From positions 1 through 7,387 of the forward strand of contig JASHTU010000010.1 in the NCBI GenBank assembly GCA_030040395.1: a stretch of 7,387 bases of DNA. Reading direction: 5' to 3'. A model generated the notes under the pieces. That model saw nothing but the letters and a program-made list of their open reading frames with translations. It had not been told where the DNA came from and made no database searches. This DNA comes from Acidobacteriaceae bacterium. Its GTDB lineage: Bacteria; Acidobacteriota; Terriglobia; Terriglobales; Acidobacteriaceae. Below are positions 1-6,231 of this stretch, piece by piece. Position numbers and translations under genes: made by a program. The stretch's first letter is position 1, and each line of letters opens with the position of its first letter.

Positions 1-2
1 TG

Positions 3-617
3 CGCCGTGCAGAGATGCGCGCCCGCATGCACGCGAATCGCGATTTTATCTGGCTGGCGGCCGGCCGTCTTGTGCCCGCCAAGGATTTTCCCAATCTCCT
101 CCGCGCCTTCGCTGAGGTGCGTGCAGCCTTCCCCCAAACCCAGCTTTGGATCGCCGGCGCAGCCGTCAACGGCGCGTCTGAGCCAACACCATCGGCCACG
201 AACGCGACTTCCGCCCGGTTCCCAGCCAATGATGCCGTTCATTGGCTCGGCCTGCGCCGCGATCTTCCCGCCCTGCTCGACGCTGCCGACGCGTTCGTGT
301 TGTCGTCGGCGTGGGAGGGGATGCCTCTGGCTCTGGGCGAAGCCATGGCCATGGAGAAACCCTTTGTGGCTACCGATGTCGGAGGGGTCCGCGAACTGGC
401 AGGCGATGCCGTCGCATTGGTTCCATCGCGCCATTCCGGCGCGCTCGCCGCGGCTATGCTCGATCTGATGCGCCAGCCCGCATCGGCTCGCCGGGCGCTG
501 GGCAGGGCAGCGCGCGAACGCATTGCAGAGTTCTTCAGCATCGATCGACGCGCCGAAGACTGGGAAGCGCTTTACGGCTTGGAGCTGCGCGCCCCAACAG
601 AAAGCGGCCGGAGCTAG
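3..617 (+). CDS. GT4-family glycosyltransferase, C-terminal part (5' truncated by window edge)
   Basis: The reading frame is open from the first complete codon at 3, so the gene starts outside the window; the Met codons at 15 and 27 are probably internal. About 204 residues are visible and they match the C-terminal nucleotide-sugar-binding domain of GT-B fold, GT4-type retaining glycosyltransferases. The order is as expected: a strand-turn segment reading FIWLAAGRLVPAKDF, then LWIAG, then VHWLGLRRDLPALLDAADAFVLSS. The E-x7-E motif follows (EGMPLALGE), then the KPFVATDVGG segment that contacts the donor sugar nucleotide. The stretch between LWIAG and VHWLG is rich in Ala, Thr, Ser and Pro and looks divergent. 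Such enzymes transfer a sugar from an NDP- or GDP-sugar in the cytoplasm, usually for exopolysaccharide, lipopolysaccharide or glycolipid. Donor and acceptor cannot be told from this fragment. The gene is convergent with the TonB receptor gene. The family call is firm; the role is inferred. Confidence 0.88.
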   Translation, partial: RRAEMRARMHANRDFIWLAAGRLVPAKDFPNLLRAFAEVRAAFPQTQLWIAGAAVNGASEPTPSATNATSARFPANDAVHWLGLRRDLPALLDAADAFVLSSAWEGMPLALGEAMAMEKPFVATDVGGVRELAGDAVALVPSRHSGALAAAMLDLMRQPASARRALGRAARERIAEFFSIDRRAEDWEALYGLELRAPTESGRS

Positions 618-727
618 AGCGTTTTCGATTCAAATCTTGCCATTGTGGCATAGTGCAAGGTGGCGTTTGCTTAAGGAAAACGCCACTCAGCTTCCCGGTT
701 TCTGTAAAGAGCAGAATCGAAAACGCT
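618..727. repeat. Nested inverted-repeat element between convergent genes
   Basis: The outer arms are perfect 14-bp inverted repeats: AGCGTTTTCGATTC at 618-631 and its complement GAATCGAAAACGCT at 714-727. Inside lie two hairpins. One has a 5-bp stem and 3-nt loop at 638-650 (TGCCA/TGGCA). The other has a 9-bp stem at 660-668/678-686 (GTGGCGTTT/AAACGCCAC). An 8-bp direct repeat, CTGTAAAG, occurs at 702-709 and 726-733 and overlaps the right arm. The left arm begins directly after the stop codon of the glycosyltransferase. The element fills most of the 152-bp gap between two converging genes. It could be a small dispersed intergenic element (REP or MITE-like) or a structured bidirectional 3' end. 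No run of T follows any stem, so it is not a classic intrinsic terminator. The symmetry is seen directly; the role is inference. Confidence 0.6.
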
Positions 728-769
728 GTAAAGCCCCAGCCATCGTCTCTCTTGAGCAAAATGGAAAAA

Positions 770-3700
770 TCAGAACGAGAAAAACGCCTGGAAGAAGATG
801 CGGCGCGCCGCCGAGCCGGACGGAGAAGCAAACATTCCGCCGGCGAGGTGCGTGGAGACGTCAAACCGCGAACCCGGCCCATACAGCCCTGTCGTGGAGT
901 CGAGCGTGGGAACGATGGTTCCCGACGGCGTGCCGTAGTTGATGGCGTTGAAAAGATTCAATGCCTGGGCGCTGAAGGTGAGCGAATACTTGTGGCCGGT
1001 GTTGGACATGCCGCCGCGGAATCCGCCGCCGCCCATCGGTCCGCCGAAGCCGCCGAAACCGCGTCCCCGCGGTCCACCGCCGCCAGGCCCGCCACCGCCC
1101 GGCCTTGGACCGCCCGCCGACTCGGTCGTGGGGCCGAGGCCGAAGGAGCGGCTCAGGCGCAGGTTCATCGCCCAAGCAGCGGGTGCATAGATTACGTCGC
1201 TCGGCATCAGGGCCTCACCCGGTTGCGGGTTGGTGTCGAGCGCGCCAAAGTTGGTTTGCACGACGTTAGCCGGATCGGAGGACGCGGTTGCATATGCAGG
1301 CCGGTTGTCGAAGAAATTGTCTCCGGTAAGATCGGTCGCGGTGGTGACGCTGAATGGTTTTCCGGCTTGCGCGACGAGGAACGGGTTGAATGTAATGCCC
1401 CACGGACCGCTGTAATTCGCCATGAGAAATACCATTTGCGGATGCACAAAATAGGCGCGACCGTAGTCCTGGCTCAGGTCCCAGGAGTTGGAAGGATTCG
1501 AACCATTGCCACCGTCGGAGTTCGCATTGTTCAAGTTGTAAAAACCGGAGACGCCGAAATTGCGCGTAAACTGCGCGTTGATGTTCACGATCAACTGGTT
1601 CTGTTTGTAAACCGCCTCGGGATAGTACTGGTCCACGATGCCCAGATTCGGGTTGGGCCGCGGACCGGTCGTGGCGTTGTAAAACGGCGGAAAGGTTCCC
1701 GCCAAAGGCAGGAAAGCGTTCGAGTCGCGCACCACAAGCTGGTGTGCACCGAACGAATGCAGATAGGTGAATGTGAGTGTCGAGGTCCGCGTCAGTTGCC
1801 GCTCTACACCCACACCGAGCTGCTCCGAATACGGTGAGCGGTAGGTGGGAGAGACCGCGTAGATCTGCGGCGCCGACGATGCCGCCGCTCCGGCCGAAAT
1901 GCAGCCTTGGTTGAGAGCGTTCTGCAAATTGCTCGCGTCGAAGCAGGTCGGGTTGGTGATGACCGTCTGCGTCTGCCCCTTCAGCGTGCCGTTGTATTGC
2001 TCGAGGTTCATCAAATCCTGAATCTGAAAGCGGTCGTAGAAGAAACCGAGGCCACCGCGCAGCACGGTCTTGGCCTGATGGCTATTCTTGTGCCCGTCCA
2101 GCGCGTAAGCAAATGCGAGCCGCGGCGCGAAATCGCTGTGGTCCGCGACATGGTTCTGCGCCTCCCAGCGCAGGCCGGCTGACAGCGTGAGGAAGGGACT
2201 GTATTTCCAGTCGTCCTGGAAAAACAGCGCCGAGTCGTACAAATTGCCTTGAAACGCAATCGGGCCCGTGGTGTAAGTGAGTTTATTGGGCGTGCAGACC
2301 TGGCCCGCCGGGCAACCAGCTGCAATCTGCGCCACGCTTTGGCCCGCCGCCAATCCATTCAAAGTGTCAATATAGGCGTTCAGCGAGGGGAAATTGAAAG
2401 TGCCGTTGAAATTCGAGTCGGTCGAAGTCGCCTGGCGATTGTCGCGCATCCACACGCCGAATTTAATGGCGTGCGCTCCTGCCGTCATGGTGGTGAAGTT
2501 TTGCAATTCATAGTGGTCGGTGTGGCCGCTCGAAGACTGCGCTGCGTTGCCGCCGCCCGAAAAATAATTGGGAAGCTCGACTGTCGGAGCCGTGCTCACC
2601 GGTGTTTCGGAGTTGAAGCCGCGGCGATATTCGAAGCGCGTCTCATTGACGATCCGGTCGTTGATTATCTGCGTATCGTCAAGCTGGAAGGTGTTCTCGA
2701 CCGTGTCCAACGTCGCGTTCTGCGTGGGCAGAGCGGTTTGGCCGATCTGCCCGGTCACATTCTGGCGCCAGAACTGGTAGCGCAGCGTGAGCGTGTTCTT
2801 CTGTCCCAGCTGGAGGTCGATGCGGGGGGATACGGCGGTGTGGGTCTCCGGGCTGAAGAGGCCGCCGGTGATCAGGCCCGGGATGTAGGTCCCACCGCTC
2901 AGAACCGCCGTGTTCGCGTTGTAGATGCTGGCGTCCTGATTGTTGCGCTCTTCCACGCTAACAAAGAACGAAGCCCACTTCGACAGCGGTCCACTTACCG
3001 TTCCATTCAGCATGATGCTGTGATAAGGCGGAATGACCTTCGTGAAAGGATTGCCGGTGTTGAAGGCGCTGTCGTTGCCCATGCCGAAGAATCGCGCGTG
3101 CAGGCTGTCGGTGCCGGGCTTGGTGAGGATCTCGATCCGCCCGTAGCCCAGCCGGTCAAACTCCGCGGAAAACGGGTTTTGGTTGATGCGAATTTCGCGG
3201 ATCGCCGATTTCGGCGGCAATTGCCCGCCGGTAAATCCATCGATATAAATTTGGCCGCCGTTCGGACCCGCGGAGGGCCCGGCCAGCGCTGTCAATTCAT
3301 TGGAAAGCTCGTCTGGGTCGTCAGACAGTGCGTCGAGATCCTTGCCCTTGAGCACCACCGCGCTGGCGTTGGCGCCGGCTTCCGTGCTCACTTGGGGCGC
3401 TCCTTCCGCCGTCACTTCCACCTGCTGTTGCGCTCCCTCGACCGCCATCTTGAGGTCGAACGTCTTCGTCTGCCCGGCCTCAAGCGAAATCGGAATGGAC
3501 ACATAATGGGCGAAGCCTTGAAAATCGGCTTCCACAACGTAGCTTCCCCCCGCCAGCCCGCGCACCACGTAGCCGCCGGCCGCGTCCGCCGTTGCCGTTC
3601 CCACCACCGCTCCCTGCGCCGTCTTCACCGTAATCTGTGCGCCGGGGATCAAAGCTCCAGTCGGATCGGTGACGTGCCCGCGCAACGCGCCTGCGACCGG

Positions 3701-3787
3701 CGCCGACTGCGCGTGCGCCGCAATGGCCGCCAGGCAAAACGCCAAGGCAATGACATAATGAATAAGGTAATACAATCTTAAAGACAC
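770..3787 (-). CDS. Oar-like TonB-dependent outer-membrane receptor with CarboxypepD-reg-like domain
   Basis: This 1005-residue protein has a signal peptide at residues 1-26, with predicted cleavage after AHA. A carboxypeptidase-regulatory-like Ig fold follows (about 33-117, from GALRGHVTDPTGALIPGA). A TonB-box-like stretch, QQVEVTA, lies at 121-127. The plug spans about 128-235 and includes IYIDGFTGG, EIRINQNPFSAEFDR and GRIEILTKPGT. The rest is a long beta-barrel ending in an aromatic C-terminal strand (FFQAFFSF), as usual for BamA-assembled barrels. Two close Cys pairs (GCPAGQVC, and TC...GC about 20 residues apart) probably form loop disulfides. A Gly-rich insert at residues 892-927 precedes the penultimate visible strand. 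The start is GTG; no other usable start lies nearby and it has an upstream AGGTGAGG. Length and architecture fit the large receptor families of Acidobacteriota, energised by TonB-ExbBD and often assigned to glycan or oligomer uptake. The substrate is unknown. The gene follows the DUF5666 gene by 37 bp, probably in one operon. Confidence 0.93.
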   Translation of the reverse strand: MSLRLYYLIHYVIALAFCLAAIAAHAQSAPVAGALRGHVTDPTGALIPGAQITVKTAQGAVVGTATADAAGGYVVRGLAGGSYVVEADFQGFAHYVSIPISLEAGQTKTFDLKMAVEGAQQQVEVTAEGAPQVSTEAGANASAVVLKGKDLDALSDDPDELSNELTALAGPSAGPNGGQIYIDGFTGGQLPPKSAIREIRINQNPFSAEFDRLGYGRIEILTKPGTDSLHARFFGMGNDSAFNTGNPFTKVIPPYHSIMLNGTVSGPLSKWASFFVSVEERNNQDASIYNANTAVLSGGTYIPGLITGGLFSPETHTAVSPRIDLQLGQKNTLTLRYQFWRQNVTGQIGQTALPTQNATLDTVENTFQLDDTQIINDRIVNETRFEYRRGFNSETPVSTAPTVELPNYFSGGGNAAQSSSGHTDHYELQNFTTMTAGAHAIKFGVWMRDNRQATSTDSNFNGTFNFPSLNAYIDTLNGLAAGQSVAQIAAGCPAGQVCTPNKLTYTTGPIAFQGNLYDSALFFQDDWKYSPFLTLSAGLRWEAQNHVADHSDFAPRLAFAYALDGHKNSHQAKTVLRGGLGFFYDRFQIQDLMNLEQYNGTLKGQTQTVITNPTCFDASNLQNALNQGCISAGAAASSAPQIYAVSPTYRSPYSEQLGVGVERQLTRTSTLTFTYLHSFGAHQLVVRDSNAFLPLAGTFPPFYNATTGPRPNPNLGIVDQYYPEAVYKQNQLIVNINAQFTRNFGVSGFYNLNNANSDGGNGSNPSNSWDLSQDYGRAYFVHPQMVFLMANYSGPWGITFNPFLVAQAGKPFSVTTATDLTGDNFFDNRPAYATASSDPANVVQTNFGALDTNPQPGEALMPSDVIYAPAAWAMNLRLSRSFGLGPTTESAGGPRPGGGGPGGGGPRGRGFGGFGGPMGGGGFRGGMSNTGHKYSLTFSAQALNLFNAINYGTPSGTIVPTLDSTTGLYGPGSRFDVSTHLAGGMFASPSGSAARRIFFQAFFSF
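1007..1114 (-). repeat. Gly/Pro/Arg-rich low-complexity tract in the TonB receptor
   Basis: Residues 892-927 of the receptor are made mostly of GGGGP, GRGF, GGFGG and GGGGF units. On the plus strand this appears as repeated CCGCC/CCACC words. It sits between the strand AWAMNLRLSRSFGLG and the strand KYSLTFSAQALNLFN. Counting back from the C-terminal strand, which must end in the periplasm, this connection should be a periplasmic turn rather than a surface loop; that topology is inferred. The frame is kept through the tract. Confidence 0.75.
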
Positions 3788-3791
3788 CGAA

Positions 3792-3799
3792 CCTCACCT
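3792..3799 (-). promoter_or_regulatory. Ribosome binding site of the TonB receptor gene
   Basis: On the minus strand AGGTGAGG lies 4 nt before the GTG start at 3787. This supports the GTG over a later start; the next residues encode the basic N-terminus and hydrophobic core of the signal peptide. Confidence 0.6.
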
Positions 3800-3824
3800 G
3801 CTTCCTTTGAGAATCGTTGCGACT

Positions 3825-4982
3825 TCACGGCTGAGCTTCTGCCGGCTCTCCCGCGTCGCCCGAGGGTGCGCTTGAGCCCATGCTCCAGTTGGCCAGCAAA
3901 TTCTGGCTGGCCGGAGCCTCGAGCAGCGGCTCAACGCCCGCGACGAAGGTAATGGCGGTGACTTCTGTGTCGCCCTGCGTGGCCACCAGCATCACCGCTT
4001 CACCCTTTTGAAGATCGGCAAGATGAATGATGGGCGCGCGGCTCAAAAGTTGTTGCGGATCCATTCCGCCTCCGCTTTCGCCGCCCTGGCCCGTCTCTCC
4101 CCTCGCGCGCATGCCCCCACCGCTGGCTCCTCCGCCGCGTCCGCCGGCCGCATCGCCTTTGAGCCGCGCGGCCAGAAACTGCGCCATGCGCTCCGGCAAG
4201 CGCCGCATCTGCGTCTCTGCAGTGAAGTGAATGGTCACTTGCTTTTTAGTCGCCAGGTCCTTCACCACCAGGCTCGAATTGGCCGCATCCACCGTGCTGA
4301 CGGTCCCCGAGATATTGCGGAAGCTGCCCGAAACCACCTCAGCCGCGTCCAACTGTGAGCCGTCGGCGTTCTGCGTGCCGCGCGCCATCAACTGATCGCC
4401 CACGTGGATGGTGTCGAAAGGCGCGGGCTGCGCCATGGCATAACTCACTGAAGCCGGAGCATAGCGCTTCAGGACCGTCGCTTGCGTGGTGTGAATGGTC
4501 ACCATCTTCGGCGCCGGACCTGCGCCGGCCGCCAGCACAATCGCGCCGGCCGCAGGATCCACGCTCTTCACTAAGCCGCCTACGCCGTGCGCCCACTCTT
4601 CTTTCTCCGCTTCGCGCTGCTTCTCCACGTCCGACTGCTTGATGGCGACCACCCGCAAAGCTTGCGGAGAGGAGGCATTGGGATCCAGGTTCACCAGCAC
4701 CCGGTCGCCCACGGCCAGTTCGCTGAACTGCATCGTCACGGCGGCGTTCAAATTCGTTTGTCCCGGCTCAATGCGCTTCAATTGCGCCGTGGACGGCACG
4801 TCAACTTTCTCCTCGCCTTGCGCGGTTTTCACGGTGATCGTGTTGCCGCTCAGGGCGGTCACCGTGCCCAGCAGATGCGGCGCCGCCTGCGCGTGAACCA
4901 TGGCCGCGGCCAGCAGCAGCGCCGCCAAGACTGCTGACGCCGGGCGCCACTTCGCAAGGCGCATCCCGAATTCGCCCTTCAT
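3825..4982 (-). CDS. Secreted DUF5666-like repeat protein (periplasmic or envelope)
   Basis: This 385-residue protein has an N-terminal signal peptide; the basic MRLAKWRPAS is followed by a hydrophobic Ala/Leu core and likely cleavage around VHAQA at residues 29-33. Three similar beta-rich modules follow. Module 1 spans about 37-114 (LLGTVTALSGNTITVKT ... LAVGDRVLVN), module 2 about 134-218 (VGGLVKSVDPAAGAIVL ... IHVGDQLMARG) and module 3 about 223-347 (ISGTVSTVDAANSSLVV ... LQKGEAVMLVA). Each has the G-x-V / strand / VGD-x-(V/L) pattern of DUF5666 and OB-like secreted domains. Module 3 is split by a Gly-rich linker at 276-307. A charged stretch, QREAEKEEW, joins modules 1 and 2, and the tail is Pro/Ala-rich. 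The ATG at 4982 has a good GGAGAAGG site; an in-frame ATG at 4964 would also give a signal peptide. No catalytic residues are recognisable and the biochemical function is unknown. It lies first in a probable operon with the receptor, so a role as an accessory envelope partner is plausible but inferred. Confidence 0.8.
   Translation of the reverse strand: MKGEFGMRLAKWRPASAVLAALLLAAAMVHAQAAPHLLGTVTALSGNTITVKTAQGEEKVDVPSTAQLKRIEPGQTNLNAAVTMQFSELAVGDRVLVNLDPNASSPQALRVVAIKQSDVEKQREAEKEEWAHGVGGLVKSVDPAAGAIVLAAGAGPAPKMVTIHTTQATVLKRYAPASVSYAMAQPAPFDTIHVGDQLMARGTQNADGSQLDAAEVVSGSFRNISGTVSTVDAANSSLVVKDLATKKQVTIHFTAETQMRRLPERMAQFLAARLKGDAAGGRGGGASGGGMRARGETGQGGESGGGMDPQQLLSRAPIIHLADLQKGEAVMLVATQGDTEVTAITFVAGVEPLLEAPASQNLLANWSMGSSAPSGDAGEPAEAQP
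4062..4157 (-). repeat. Gly-rich low-complexity linker in the DUF5666-like protein
   Basis: Residues 276-307 consist mainly of Gly with Ala, Arg, Ser, Glu and Met (GGRGGGASGGGMRARGE and onward to GGGMD). The tract interrupts the third beta module between an amphipathic helix-like segment (LPERMAQFLAARL) and the final strands. It keeps the frame. Its composition resembles the insert in the neighbouring receptor. Confidence 0.7.
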
Positions 4983-4986
4983 AAAT

Positions 4987-4994
4987 CCTTCTCC
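4987..4994 (-). promoter_or_regulatory. Ribosome binding site of the DUF5666-like gene
   Basis: GGAGAAGG on the minus strand ends 4 nt before the ATG at 4982, with its GGAG core 8 nt away. It is closer to consensus than anything before the alternative ATG at 4964, so the longer start is preferred. Confidence 0.6.
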
Positions 4995-5087
4995 AGCGGG
5001 CCAAATTTCTCTTATGCCAAGCCTGAGTTTGTCGTCTCTAATCGAGTAGACGAGTCAGTGCTCCAAAAGGTTGAGGAAAGTCTCCCG

Positions 5088-5152
5088 GTTTGCCAAACTC
5101 ATGGTTCCGGTGCTCCCAAGGTTAAATGTTTGAGCCAAACTTCGGCCGGAAC
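5088..5152. promoter_or_regulatory. Candidate operator cluster: two GTTTG/CAAAC dyads plus an inverted repeat
   Basis: GTTTG-C-CAAAC lies at 5088-5098 and GTTTG-AGC-CAAAC at 5128-5140. Their right halves share GCCAAACT, and these copies are 42 bp apart, close to four helical turns. A 7-bp inverted repeat, GTTCCGG (5104-5110) and CCGGAAC (5146-5152), brackets the second dyad. The cluster is about 105-170 bp upstream of the ATG of the DUF5666-like gene. The different central spacers (1 and 3 nt) argue against one dimeric repressor reading both dyads. The pattern is seen; regulatory use is a guess. Confidence 0.3.
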
Positions 5153-5322
5153 TCAAAACTCCTCATCTGCCGGGTGGGGCAAAATGAGAGCGGTTTTATG
5201 CGTTGTGGAGGAAACTGAATTGTACCGGACTTGTTTCCGGGCATGACTTGAGCCGCCCCGTATCCTTGTCCAGCCAAATTAGGGGCTTCATTCCCGGAGG
5301 AAAGTATTCTGTTCACTTTGCG

Positions 5323-6201
5323 CTAGCGCGAAAAGATGCGGCTCCAGAAACCTCTGGGGATGTTCTTGAAATCTTCATTGTCCTCGGTTCCCGAAGCCTG
5401 CTCGAGGGGAGCGGGGGTCCGTTCGGTAGAGTAGCGTCGGGTGTTGAATTTCAGCGGCTCATTGTCCCACAATCCGATGGGATCGGGATGCGGCGGCAGC
5501 GGCGCTCCCGCGATAGCCGCCTGCGGATTGGAGACAAATAACCGCTGCGCGGTCTCTTGGCCGGCCCACTTGGTCACGTATTCGTAGCTCTTTTTCAGGT
5601 GCGGCGGCCGCCGCAGAGGATTGTGCGCATCGGTAGCCACGAAGTGAATCCAATTACGTTCCAGAAGCTCGTTCGCAAAAGCCTCCGCCGCTTTGCCGAA
5701 GCGCCCGTACAAGGAACCGGCGGTCACCTGAATCAGGCATCCGTTGCGCATCCATTCGCTCAACAGATCCGGCTGCCGCAGCACCACAGGATAACGCTCC
5801 GGGTGCGTCACCACCAGCGTGTAGCCAGCCGCGCGCAGCTTGAACATGGCTTCCGCCATTCCCGGGGGAATGATCTGGTTGGGAAATTCGATGAGCAGGT
5901 AGCCCTTGCCGTCGATCGAATAGCGCAACGGATGGGCGAGGGCGTCATGGATATTTTCGGCCGACAGGTGGAAATCGCACCCCAGGCTCAATTCCATCAC
6001 CCCTTCGAGCCGTTCACGCAACTCCGCCAGCCGCGCCCGGATCAGCTCTTCATGGTACGGATAGACATCGTTGGCGTGAGGAGTGCAGACAATTTGCGTG
6101 ACCCCCTCCTGCGCCGCTTCCCGCGCCATGGCTAGGGAGGACTCGAGATCGGGCGATCCGTCGTCCAAGCCGTAGAGCAAGTGGTGATGAATGTCGATCA
6201 A
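5323..6201 (-). CDS. CpsB/YwqE-type PHP-domain protein tyrosine phosphatase
   Basis: This 292-residue cytoplasmic protein belongs to the PHP-superfamily phosphatases that dephosphorylate bacterial tyrosine (BY) kinases controlling capsule and exopolysaccharide export. The metal-site motifs are in order: MIDIHHH (H5, H7) with the following DDG, CTPH (H42), GCDFH (D76 where streptococcal CpsB has Glu), LIEFP (E105), THPER (H133) and ATDAHN (D191, H193). The set suggests an active multinuclear metal centre. The family is usually near 250 residues; here a tail of about 45 residues follows PHPDPIG. It is charged and probably disordered, and ends in an aromatic-basic [10 protein letters not shown]. 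The start is TTG at 6201, the only start-like codon between the preceding in-frame stop at 6232-6234 and the conserved DIHHH motif. Its ribosome site is weak (GGGG, 9 nt upstream). It follows purQ by 30 bp, so co-transcription is likely. No partner BY-kinase or Wzx/Wzy gene is in the window. The family assignment is firm; the target is unknown. Confidence 0.9.
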   Translation of the reverse strand: MIDIHHHLLYGLDDGSPDLESSLAMAREAAQEGVTQIVCTPHANDVYPYHEELIRARLAELRERLEGVMELSLGCDFHLSAENIHDALAHPLRYSIDGKGYLLIEFPNQIIPPGMAEAMFKLRAAGYTLVVTHPERYPVVLRQPDLLSEWMRNGCLIQVTAGSLYGRFGKAAEAFANELLERNWIHFVATDAHNPLRRPPHLKKSYEYVTKWAGQETAQRLFVSNPQAAIAGAPLPPHPDPIGLWDNEPLKFNTRRYSTERTPAPLEQASGTEDNEDFKNIPRGFWSRIFSR

Positions 6202-6231
6202 TGTTTTACGCCCCGTGGAAGTCCAACCATC

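Larger units (their letters stand above)
4983..5322. other. 340-bp non-coding region upstream of the DUF5666/TonB pair
   Basis: No credible gene lies here. Short open frames on both strands (for example 5058-5246 plus, 5122-5316 minus) lack ribosome sites and familiar motifs. The stretch probably holds the end of the phosphatase transcript and the promoter and leader of the DUF5666/TonB pair. Visible structure includes two dyads at 5088-5098 and 5128-5140, and a 7-bp inverted repeat at 5104-5110/5146-5152. There are also a 6-bp inverted repeat at 5032-5037/5048-5053 (TCGTCT/AGACGA), an imperfect hairpin at 5162-5188, and a 5-bp stem at 5225-5229/5236-5240 (CCGGA/TCCGG). I could not place a convincing -35/-10 pair or an ECF-type promoter. 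Confidence 0.6.

Noticed and set aside
1007..1114. GC-rich tract considered as a CRISPR-like or tandem-repeat array
   Set aside because: There are no regular spacers or constant unit length; it is codon-level Gly-rich coding sequence.
242..1837. 531-codon open frame on the plus strand, antisense to the 3' end of the receptor gene
   Set aside because: It runs across the end of the glycosyltransferase in another frame, the inverted-repeat gap and the receptor antisense. Its product is Arg/Gly/Val-rich with no domain. This is typical of shadow frames in high-GC DNA.
2249..3781. 510-codon open frame on the plus strand, antisense to the receptor 5' half
   Set aside because: The product is Arg/Ala/Val-rich with no motifs, and the opposite strand carries a clear signal peptide, plug and barrel.
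3480..3797. Alternative minus-strand frame starting 10 bp upstream of the receptor start
   Set aside because: It uses the GTG inside the ribosome site region and gives a Gly/Arg-rich product; the receptor frame is clearly the coding one.
4339..4896. Overlapping open frames on both strands inside the DUF5666-like gene
   Set aside because: They are shadows in other frames with Arg/Ser/Pro-rich products, while the main frame has a signal peptide and a three-module repeat.
5162..5188. Possible terminator hairpin (CTCAT..TGCC / GGCA..ATGAG) downstream of the phosphatase
   Set aside because: The stem is interrupted and on the minus strand is followed only by GAGTTTTGAG, not a proper T run. Kept only as a note in the intergenic entry.
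5058..5246. 62-codon frame in the 340-bp intergenic region, plus strand
   Set aside because: No ribosome site, no recognisable motif, and it crosses several inverted repeats.
5122..5316. 64-codon minus-strand frame just after the phosphatase gene
   Set aside because: It begins with a GTG lacking a ribosome site and shows no signal peptide, membrane segment or familiar motif.
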